From positions 1-13,092 of the forward strand of contig CASBQH010000017.1 in assembly GCA_949127695.1 (NCBI GenBank): a stretch of DNA of 13,092 nucleotides, in the 5' to 3' direction. The notes beneath the pieces were generated by a model. The model had not been told where the DNA came from. It was given only the letters and a program-made list of their open reading frames with translations, and did not search any database. Source of the stretch: Synechococcales cyanobacterium PMM_0073 (GTDB lineage Bacteria > Cyanobacteriota > Cyanobacteriia > Elainellales > Elainellaceae). Positions 7,083 through 13,092 of this stretch are shown one piece after another (positions within the stretch are counted from its first letter, which is position 1; every line of letters starts with the position of its first letter). The translations under genes and the position numbers were made by a program.

Positions 7083-7521
7083 TCAGGAAGAATTTCCATC
7101 TGATCAGTCAGCCGCTGTCATTGTTGCTTTGGGCGGAGGTAAATTATCTGCGCCTAGAGAAAATCTGCAAATGCTGGAGAGCGCTTGGGATGCGAGGGTG
7201 GGGATTACCATTACAACTCCTGAAGTAGATGGTGGATGCTGGGGCTATTGCCTCTATTTACTAAACGTTCGACTGCGACCGCATTATGATGATTTTGGCG
7301 AGAGCTTACGAAAGCGACGTTGGCAAATAGAGACTGCCCTCTACTTAAAGAACAGGCGGCAGTGCTGGCGTTATGAAATCCCTAAATACGGCAAAGCCCC
7401 CAGAGATGATCTGGAGGCCGAATGCAATGACGCGAAATGCTACCGAGCAGCTGCGGCTACCGACAGCTTGTACCGGGCATTAGTCCAAACGGATTGTTTG
7501 GATTGCCAGTTGGCGTTGTGA
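7072..7521 (+). other. Unassigned stretch with a doubtful reading frame
   Basis: The 418 bases between the exporter (7038) and the CHAT gene end (7457) hold no gene I recognise. One plus-strand frame is open from 7072 to a stop at 7519-7521. It has a TTG at 7129 and an ATG at 7171 as starts, giving at most 130 residues from the TTG. Its beginning reads AAVIVALGGG, which faintly recalls the start of a YdcF-like domain. Its middle is rich in W, R and Y (KRRWQIETALYLKNRRQCW). It lacks a good ribosome site and its last 65 bases run under the CHAT gene in the opposite direction. It could be a small real gene, a decayed remnant, or chance. No other frame is better. Confidence 0.3.
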
Positions 7522-10171
7522 GGACGCGGGTAGTAAGCTCTTCGCGATCGCCATTCGCATCAAAGCTAATGGTTTTGTTTGGAAATACGTTGCTTTTGAC
7601 CCCTTGCAGCATTGAGAGGCTCTGCTGAATTTCGGCTGAGGTGACATTGGGCTTCAAAGTAGCTTGCAATGCCTGGATCGCTTCGTAAGATAACGCCGTG
7701 CTGCGATTGACGCCGCCAAACCAATAGGTCTCTTCTGCCTCTTTGACAAAACTCCCGGCTCCGGTAGGGACGCATTGCCGATACCAATCTGTCGCGATCA
7801 GCAGTTTGTTCTTGAGGTTTTCCGCGCCACCCCCTTTGTTAACCACAGCGTCATCGTAGAGCGGATTTGAACCCAGCATCAGCTTCTCGCCACGATTGGC
7901 TTTGAGCACCTCAACAGCCCGATTGAACGCATCTGGACTGCCGGTGCGGCCATCGGGTAAGACTGCTAAGGCATCAACATTGCTAACCTGCTTGAGCGTT
8001 GCCTCAGGATCAATTGCAGTAGATAGATCGAACGCCTGGAGGACAATGCCCCCCTTGGCGAGTAAAGCTGACTGCAACTGGTTGTACAGATTCAGACTAA
8101 ACTGATCCTCTTTATTATAAAAAACTGCCACTTTGGGACGGGGCTTCAAGTTAATTAAATAATTGACCAGCGTTTCAGCTTCAATCTTGGTAGATGAGGT
8201 GGTGCGAAAAAACAGGTTTGAGTTGCCGCAGTCTTGGCGCAGATCCGCAGCGGTGCTGAGCGGCGAAACGACCGGAATTTGGGCAGGCGCATAGCCCGTC
8301 TTGAGCGCATCGCAGGTGCTGTTGCTGGTGTAATGCCCAACTACGGCCAAAATCTGGCGACCCTCAAATTTAGTCTTTGCCAGTGACTCGGCAATTGCCT
8401 GAGCCTGATTAGGATCGTTGCGATCGTTGGCCACGATAATTTCTAGATTGACCGGATCGCTGCTCGCTGGATTGACCGCCCGATCTTGCGCCTGGGCAAT
8501 CCCAAACAGCATTTGCTGGCCGATGTTAATATTCAGCGGCACGGCGGCGGCAATGGGATAGATCGGTTCGCCGTTTTGGTGACGCAGCCGCACCTCGGCG
8601 TTGTTTTTGTAGATCAACACAGTCGGATCTTGGAGCGCTTTTCGGGCCTCAGGATCTTTAGACTGTCGCCACTGCTTTTCAGCCTCATCGCGAATCTGAG
8701 CAAATTTATCTCTTGCAGTCGGATAATTGCCTGCCTTAAAGGCGTCCATGCCCTGCTGCTTCAGCTCTGCATAGTTGCCGCTGAGGGCAATTATGCTGCT
8801 CTCAATTGGCTCTCCACCTGCGCTGATCAGCTGAGCTGCGGGCTGGAGAGCTTGGATCGTGACAGGTGAAGCAGGGTTAAATAAGCTGAATAAGCGGTTT
8901 CTGATGCCAGGTTCACTGACAAGAGCCGCTGTTAAAGCTAGTGCCCCAATCCCTGCGGCAACTTTTTTGAGATGCTTGGAGCCTCGTGGCGGTGGCTCTA
9001 GCGGCAGCAGTGGCTCTGGCTCTGGCGGCAGCGGTGGCTCTAGCTCTGGCGAAAGATGATCTAGCAGATCTTGCCAGGTGAGCGGCGGCATGTTTTGCTT
9101 AGCGCAGACAATTGGCAGCCAAGTGACTTCAGAAAACTGCGTATTGAAATGCTCTAACCCTTGGCGGGCGATTCGCACCGAGCGCATCAAGGGCTGCTGC
9201 TCTTTAATAAATTGACGAAAGAAGCGATCAATAAATTCGACGGCCACCATATCTGGCACTGGCTCACGCATCACAATGCAGCGCGGCAGGTTGAGCTGCG
9301 CTAGCTGCTGCGCCAAGCCCAAGCCGTCGCAAGAATTAAAAATTGCCAGCTGCAAGCCTCTCTCGACGACTCTTCTCAAAGCCAATCTAAAGTTAAGAAT
9401 GCTCAGCTCGTCGGTTGCATTCAGCGATAGCCAGCCCACCTGTCCGTCATCACTGCTGCGGCTATGACCGACGTAGACAAAAATGTGATAGCCCTGTGCG
9501 TCATCGAGAGCAGTCTGTAGCTCTTTGGTTGTGGGCTGTAGTAACTCAATAATTTCTACCTTGGTCGGATACTCTCGCTCCCAGGTTTTGATCGCCTCCA
9601 AATCCTGCTCTGTTCTAATCCCAGTGCTGTCGCCCACGACAACCAAAATTCTGATTTTTGCAGCCTGCGGGTAAACCAGCTGTGTTCCTAGATGTCCTGG
9701 CGAAAAAGCGCGCAGAGCAGCATCGACTTCCGGGTAATTCTGGACTAACAGATTCCAATCCTGCCAAGGCAATCGCTTCAGCAGATCGTTTTGGCCTAAA
9801 TCAATCAGCAGGCGCGGCTCATTGATGCGAGACGACAGCCTAATCAGCTCCTCCCGAATTTCTCGCCAATGTTCATCTGGGAAGGCGAGCCAAAGATTAA
9901 GCTGCTTTCTCAGAGATTCAGATAGGCCAATGACATCCTGAATTGGGTGATCAATTACAACGCCGCTAATCCGATAGTGCGAGCGGACGCCCTCTTGAGT
10001 TGAATAGGCGGCTTTCCAGTCTGCTAAGGCGTTTTGCAGCGACTGCGGCATTTTGGGCAGCGATGCTTCAATTTCGTCCATGTGAAAATCTTTGGCATCC
10101 AAGGTGGCTCGAAATCCAGCTTCAGGATGATCGGTATCGCGGGGTCTAATAATCAGTCTAATAATTGCCAT
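7457..10171 (-). CDS. Membrane CHAT protease fused to a periplasmic ligand-binding domain
   Basis: A 904-residue fusion. Residues 1-170 are the N-terminal region usual in cyanobacterial CHAT proteins (LPWQDWN at 134-140). The CHAT caspase-like domain spans about 171-360, with the likely catalytic pair H236 (FVYVGHSRS) and C281 (LAIFNSCDGLGLA), then IVMREPVPD and WLPIVCAKQN. A Pro/Glu linker lies at 375-395, and one hydrophobic helix at about 404-418 (VAAGIGALALTAALV). A TPR-like helical pair follows (470-528). The C-terminal 370 residues form a type I periplasmic-binding-protein fold of the branched-chain amino acid/ANF-receptor kind (ILAVVGHYTSNST, IPVVSPLSTAADL, VAVFYNKEDQF). With lysines after the linker and before the helix, the protease should be inside and the ligand domain outside. 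The start is set by AAGGA seven bases upstream. It is the last gene of an operon, 59 nt after DUF1822. Substrate and ligand are unknown. Confidence 0.93.
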   Translation of the reverse strand: MAIIRLIIRPRDTDHPEAGFRATLDAKDFHMDEIEASLPKMPQSLQNALADWKAAYSTQEGVRSHYRISGVVIDHPIQDVIGLSESLRKQLNLWLAFPDEHWREIREELIRLSSRINEPRLLIDLGQNDLLKRLPWQDWNLLVQNYPEVDAALRAFSPGHLGTQLVYPQAAKIRILVVVGDSTGIRTEQDLEAIKTWEREYPTKVEIIELLQPTTKELQTALDDAQGYHIFVYVGHSRSSDDGQVGWLSLNATDELSILNFRLALRRVVERGLQLAIFNSCDGLGLAQQLAQLNLPRCIVMREPVPDMVAVEFIDRFFRQFIKEQQPLMRSVRIARQGLEHFNTQFSEVTWLPIVCAKQNMPPLTWQDLLDHLSPELEPPLPPEPEPLLPLEPPPRGSKHLKKVAAGIGALALTAALVSEPGIRNRLFSLFNPASPVTIQALQPAAQLISAGGEPIESSIIALSGNYAELKQQGMDAFKAGNYPTARDKFAQIRDEAEKQWRQSKDPEARKALQDPTVLIYKNNAEVRLRHQNGEPIYPIAAAVPLNINIGQQMLFGIAQAQDRAVNPASSDPVNLEIIVANDRNDPNQAQAIAESLAKTKFEGRQILAVVGHYTSNSTCDALKTGYAPAQIPVVSPLSTAADLRQDCGNSNLFFRTTSSTKIEAETLVNYLINLKPRPKVAVFYNKEDQFSLNLYNQLQSALLAKGGIVLQAFDLSTAIDPEATLKQVSNVDALAVLPDGRTGSPDAFNRAVEVLKANRGEKLMLGSNPLYDDAVVNKGGGAENLKNKLLIATDWYRQCVPTGAGSFVKEAEETYWFGGVNRSTALSYEAIQALQATLKPNVTSAEIQQSLSMLQGVKSNVFPNKTISFDANGDREELTTRVLTTPTGNPNNPFGLMPGTSCR
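7544..7551. repeat. HIP1 octamer GCGATCGC
   Basis: The second exact HIP1 octamer in the window. It is inside the 3' part of the CHAT gene, where it encodes part of the NGDREEL segment on the minus strand. Confidence 0.8.
8982..9049 (-). repeat. 24-bp tandem repeat coding for the Pro/Glu linker
   Basis: Two abutting 24-bp units (9026-9049 and 9002-9025) differ at two positions, and a partial third follows (8982-9001). They encode the PELEPPLP and PEPEPLLP repeats between the CHAT domain and the membrane helix. The unit length is a multiple of three, so copy changes would only change linker length. Confidence 0.8.
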
Positions 10172-10230
10172 CGGCCTATCCTTGAGCTTATCTATATGTA
10201 TCTATAAAGCAGCAACCAGATTGCTTGAAT

Positions 10231-11187
10231 TCAAACGCAAAATGCTTCGGTAACGCTATAGTCTCCCAGCGAGATCCGCATCGTAAACTGCTCGCCCGCT
10301 TGGCAGTTTAGCAGTAGCTCTGGCAGAGTCTCAGCATTTGATTGCGACTCCAACACCACTGAATTGGCCTGATCCAAAACGGCAATAGTTAAACCCTGAG
10401 GCAGCGTTCTAGCGGCATTATCTGGATAAAGCCGCAGGCTCACATTCAGCCGACTTTCGGCAGTCATAATGGCAATCACCTGCACCACCAGCACCACGGT
10501 TGTGCTAGATTGCGCGAGCTGAATGGTCATGGCGCGGCTGACAGAATTAACCTGGGCATCAACCTGAGCGGGTACTGAGAAGCCGTCACCTAAATTAATT
10601 GGGCTGCGCGCCGCATTGCGATGCCGCATTGGTACGAGTTGATCAATCGATTTCCACTGTTCGCCAAACTGCCCTTCTAACCACTGGCGCAAATTGTGAA
10701 TTGCGGCTTCAGGATAGAGTAAATCCAGCAGTGAGTCTAGCGGCAGCAGCTGGTTGAGCGGAATTTCTGGCTCTAGTGGTTCATCGGCAATTGCCCGCAC
10801 AAATCCCAACAGCTCAACTGTATTTAAATCCTCTTGAAACTGCACGGCAACACAGCCAATTCGATCTTCAATGACTTCTAGCGGCAGAGTGAATGCTTCG
10901 GTTCCAGGCAAGATTGGCCGACATTCTAAAACGCCGATTTCTGGCACTGCTAGATCTGCTAAATCAAACATGGCTCTGAGTCCCGGCTGCCAGCAGTCAG
11001 ACTGAGCTAAATCAGTTGGAATATTCAGCCAGTTGAGGTAGGTATGCACGGCATAGACGGCCAGCGTATTCAGATAGACCCGTTTACCTTTAGCGGGCGT
11101 TGCCTGTTCAGCCGCAAATCGAGCCGCATAGTCATGCGCTTCGTGATTCAGCGGAACGGGCATTCTTAGCACTGTTGCAATACTCAT
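10231..11187 (-). CDS. DUF1822 family protein
   Basis: A 318-residue protein of the cyanobacterial DUF1822 family. The recognisable part is the N-terminal half: FAAEQATPAKGKRVYLNTLA, VHTYLNWLNIPTDLAQSDCW, FDLADL, GVLECRPI and RIGCVAVQFQEDL. The C-terminal part (about 200-318) is rich in beta strands and ends GEQFTMRISLGDYSVTEAF. The two parts are joined by a basic, probably flexible stretch near 185-205. No membrane helix or signal peptide is visible, so it should be cytoplasmic. The family has no established function that I know of. It lies between the sigma-like gene (34 nt upstream) and the CHAT gene (59 nt downstream) on one strand, and from memory this trio recurs in cyanobacteria. A role as partner, inhibitor or protease substrate in the same pathway is an inference. 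Confidence 0.9.
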   Translation of the reverse strand: MSIATVLRMPVPLNHEAHDYAARFAAEQATPAKGKRVYLNTLAVYAVHTYLNWLNIPTDLAQSDCWQPGLRAMFDLADLAVPEIGVLECRPILPGTEAFTLPLEVIEDRIGCVAVQFQEDLNTVELLGFVRAIADEPLEPEIPLNQLLPLDSLLDLLYPEAAIHNLRQWLEGQFGEQWKSIDQLVPMRHRNAARSPINLGDGFSVPAQVDAQVNSVSRAMTIQLAQSSTTVVLVVQVIAIMTAESRLNVSLRLYPDNAARTLPQGLTIAVLDQANSVVLESQSNAETLPELLLNCQAGEQFTMRISLGDYSVTEAFCV

Positions 11188-11221
11188 GAGCGTTTAATTT
11201 CTTAAAGTTGATCAGCAAAGT

Positions 11222-12142
11222 TTACGAGCGAAATCGTTTGAGAATGGGCAGGCAATGCTTGTCCCAATGATTCCAAATATCGGATTCTTTTGAGATCTGG
11301 ATATTTTGGGCGATTGTAGAAATCTCTACCGCCGGATCGGTTAGCAAAAGCAGTTCTGCGAGATTCCAGCAGTTGCATTCTGGACGCTCTTGCAGATGGC
11401 ATTGACTGAGCCGATCTTTTGCCTCAGGCTCAATGACGGCTTGCCTCAGCAGCTCGTCAAACCGCAAAGCAATCAGCCGCAGGCGGGGCTGACATTTCGT
11501 TCTCCAGTGTGTATAAATTGTCTGTTCAGGGATGCCAAGTTCGACGGCAATGGCACGGATCGTTTGGGGTGGTTCGTTCAGCTGCACCCGTATTGTCAAC
11601 ACCTGAGCGTTGCATTCAGGATGTTTGCGGGGATGACAGCTTGTTAAAATACCCTGCGGATCTTGCTCAATATAGTCTCGGATCTGCTGACCAATTCGCT
11701 GTTGCCGATTTTGCTGCTGTTCTCGGATTAGATCATCAAGCGCAGTTAATCCCTTTGGATCTGCTATGGACTCGGATTTCTCATTTCCATTCTCAGTAGC
11801 TTCGTTGAGCCTTACAGGCTTAAAGCGCTTGGGTAGATATTCCATGTCAGGGCGATACAGATCATTAATTCGCCATGCCAAATATCCATTCACCCACCAG
11901 ATAAATTCTTCAGAATTAGTTGGCGGTGGCGATTCAGGCTTAAAACCTTCAATCTTTTTAATTACCCATATCACGGTCTGACTCAAAGCATCATAGTAGT
12001 CTGGATGTTTTCTGCGAAGCAGCTTTGGCGATTGCTGAATATGCATCAACAGCTCCGATATACAGAGTTTTCGCCGCAATTGCGAATTTAAAAGCTGGCC
12101 GATCTGAGCCAGCAGATACTGAAGTCGCTCGTCATCACACAT
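11222..12142 (-). CDS. Sigma-70-like DNA-binding protein with duplicated Cys-His/HTH module
   Basis: A 306-residue protein resembling the divergent sigma-70-like proteins that cyanobacteria encode beside DUF1822 genes. Residues about 40-97 (HPDYYDALSQTVIWVIKK ... WVNGYLAWRINDLY) look like a region-2 helical core. Residues 188-225 are a region-4-like HTH (TIRAIAVELGIPEQTIYTHW). A second, more worn HTH follows at 268-301 (ISTIAQNIQISKESDIWNHW). Each HTH is preceded by CHxxxxPECN (C169-N178 and C248-N257) and followed by HWxxxC (to C217 and C297), so the module is duplicated at a spacing of about 79 residues. It probably recruits RNA polymerase or binds DNA; true sigma activity is not proved. 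It is the first gene of the operon. No clear ribosome site precedes the ATG at 12142. Confidence 0.8.
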   Translation of the reverse strand: MCDDERLQYLLAQIGQLLNSQLRRKLCISELLMHIQQSPKLLRRKHPDYYDALSQTVIWVIKKIEGFKPESPPPTNSEEFIWWVNGYLAWRINDLYRPDMEYLPKRFKPVRLNEATENGNEKSESIADPKGLTALDDLIREQQQNRQQRIGQQIRDYIEQDPQGILTSCHPRKHPECNAQVLTIRVQLNEPPQTIRAIAVELGIPEQTIYTHWRTKCQPRLRLIALRFDELLRQAVIEPEAKDRLSQCHLQERPECNCWNLAELLLLTDPAVEISTIAQNIQISKESDIWNHWDKHCLPILKRFRS

Positions 12143-12296
12143 GGGAGGGAAACACCTGCATCGAGATATTCAGCCGCTGCCGCACAGCCGCTTTTCTACA
12201 GAGTAGCTTAGCCGCTTTGTCCCCAAACCGAAAGCGCCATCCATCCCACAGAGAGCTTGATTTAATCATCACTAGAGAACCCCTGACGTGACTCAT
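12135..12296 (-). CDS. Possible 53-residue leader ORF overlapping the sigma-like gene start
   Basis: A short open frame runs from an ATG at 12296-12294 to a TGA at 12137-12135, overlapping the sigma-like start by eight bases. A second in-frame ATG is at 12269. The product would be basic and contains SLWDGWRFRFGDKAAKLL; I recognise no family. The overlap would allow translational coupling, and the gap otherwise lacks a good ribosome site. It may well be chance. Confidence 0.22.
   Translation of the reverse strand: MSHVRGSLVMIKSSSLWDGWRFRFGDKAAKLLCRKAAVRQRLNISMQVFPSHV
12172..12218. repeat. AGCCGCT direct repeats upstream of the sigma-like gene
   Basis: AGCCGCT occurs three times in 45 bases: 12172-12178, 12186-12192 and 12210-12216. 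The last two extend to an identical AGCCGCTTT. They lie 30 to 76 bases upstream of the sigma-like start, where an operator for the operon would be expected. The minus-strand reading is AAAGCGGCT. A role is inferred from position only. Confidence 0.4.
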
Positions 12297-12364
12297 CTAG
12301 CCTCTGTTAGCCGTCGCGCTGTTTTACATATGCAAGATTTCGTAAGATTGATAGCGCCAAGTTT

Positions 12365-12968
12365 TCAGGCTCCTTCGATGACTCGCCGAAACTCAGCAAC
12401 TGCCTGCCCTTCGTCAATTTCAGCCATTAGCACAGCGCGATTGAGCAGCTCAATATCCAGATCGCCCAGGCCAGGAATCTCGCTGCGCGCAGTTCGCATA
12501 GCCCTGCTCCCGCAGCCGATAGAGCCGAAACGCCCCATCCTGCCAGAACCAAACCTCATTCACGCCCAGCGCCAGATAGCGCGGCAGCTTACTCTCACCG
12601 CCGCTGCTGATCACCACCTCAATGGATAAATCTGGAATCGGCTGATCTGCGTGTAGACTTGACTCACCAATATAGTAAGACTCATCAGCCTGCACCGACA
12701 CCAGGCCGGGTTTTTCTTGCGTCATGGAGCGCGCAGGCTTAAAGCGGATGCCTTGGGTGAGCAAAAACGTCATGACTAGGTAGCCAATGAAGCTGGCAAC
12801 CATTTCGTGATCGCGTCCCGGCATCAGAATCTCAACTGTTCCGCTGTAGTAAGAGAGCCGCACCCCTGGAAAGCCAGCGAAGCCCTGCTGGATCAGCTTA
12901 AACTGCTCCCAGCTGTGGCCGCTATGCACCAATCGCTGGCCAGTGGGTTGCTCCAGTAGCTCAGCCAT
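12365..12968 (-). pseudogene. Uma2-family PD-(D/E)XK nuclease-like gene, frameshifted near the end
   Basis: Uma2-family proteins (formerly DUF820) are abundant in cyanobacteria and carry a restriction-endonuclease-like fold of unknown role. The ATG at 12968 opens a frame with the family marks: SGTVEILMPGRDHE, then D113 in PIPDLSIEVV, E117, and K127 in SKLPRYLALGVNEVWFW. After GY157, at about 12497, the frame breaks. As read, it continues with 15 foreign residues to a stop at 12450-12452. The adjacent frame continues the expected family tail (RTARSEIPGLGDLDIELL...) for 43 residues to a TGA at 12365. One extra G, or loss of two bases from a GAG codon, explains this. All catalytic residues are upstream of the break, so the product may still fold. 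A sequencing error is possible. No promoter was found. Confidence 0.85.
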
Positions 12969-13019
12969 GACTTCGCCTCATCATTTTTGCTGATTATGGC
13001 AAGTGATGGCAATCATGCC

Positions 13020-13092
13020 TCAAGCGACGCTAGCTTCCACTGGGACTTTAGCAGCTTCCGCTTCAGCGGCCAGAAACTCAGCCACCTGCGCC
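13020..13092 (-). CDS. Possible 3' end of an unidentified gene
   Basis: A minus-strand frame is open from the window edge for 23 codons and ends at TGA 13022-13020. It reads AQVAEFLAAEAEAAK..., an alanine- and glutamate-rich helical tail that looks like a protein end, 51 bases upstream of the Uma2 gene. It is too short to identify. An opposing plus-strand frame from the ATG at 13013 is also open but looks less protein-like. Confidence 0.35.
   Translation of the reverse strand, partial: AQVAEFLAAEAEAAKVPVEASVA

Noticed and set aside
8859..9059. A plus-strand frame ending in Gly/Ser repeats (GSGSGGSGG)
   Set aside because: It is the antisense reading of the Pro/Glu linker repeats of the CHAT gene and has no independent support.
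13013..13092. Plus-strand frame starting at the right edge
   Set aside because: It is open only because the stretch is short and alanine/serine rich; the minus-strand frame looks more like a protein tail, though neither is secure.

Overview
The window looks like chromosomal DNA of a cyanobacterium. The evidence is two phylloquinone (vitamin K1) pathway genes, menF and menA, a CYP110-type P450, a DUF1822 gene, a cyanobacterial-type CHAT protease, a Uma2-type nuclease gene, and two copies of the HIP1 octamer GCGATCGC. I see no tRNA, rRNA, CRISPR array, insertion sequence or phage gene.

Left part (1-4419): menF (isochorismate synthase, cut by the window edge) and a CYP110-like P450 lie on the minus strand. 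menA (1,4-dihydroxy-2-naphthoate phytyltransferase) diverges from them on the plus strand, with a good TATAAT box in the gap. menA shares an ATGA overlap with a small GIY-YIG domain gene. MenF and MenA act at the first committed step and the prenylation step of phylloquinone synthesis for photosystem I. The P450 sits between them with no obvious role in that pathway.

Middle part (4411-7038): a MocR/PdxR-like regulator (winged helix plus aminotransferase-like domain) is divergent from a DUF3291 gene and a LysE/RhtB exporter gene, which are coupled by TGATG. The gap between regulator and target genes carries three TGG...CTAC boxes, two of them as a perfectly abutting 14-bp tandem repeat. This looks like a PLP- or amine-responsive efflux switch. 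A hairpin follows the exporter gene. Then comes a 418-base stretch with no convincing gene, only one doubtful reading frame.

Right part (7457-12142): a three-gene minus-strand operon encodes a sigma-like DNA-binding protein, a DUF1822 protein, and a 904-residue protein. The last joins a cytoplasmic CHAT (caspase-like) protease, a Pro/Glu linker, one membrane helix and a periplasmic-binding-protein domain of the branched-chain amino acid type. This is the most interesting system here. Its layout suggests outside ligand sensing, an inside protease, and a transcription factor, with DUF1822 as a possible intermediary. The sigma-like protein holds two tandem CHxxxxPECN / HTH / HWxxxC modules, a possible metal or redox site.

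Right edge (12143-13092): a leader region with AGCCGCTTT repeats and a tiny coupled reading frame, a Uma2-family gene broken by a late frameshift, and what may be the last 23 codons of another minus-strand gene.
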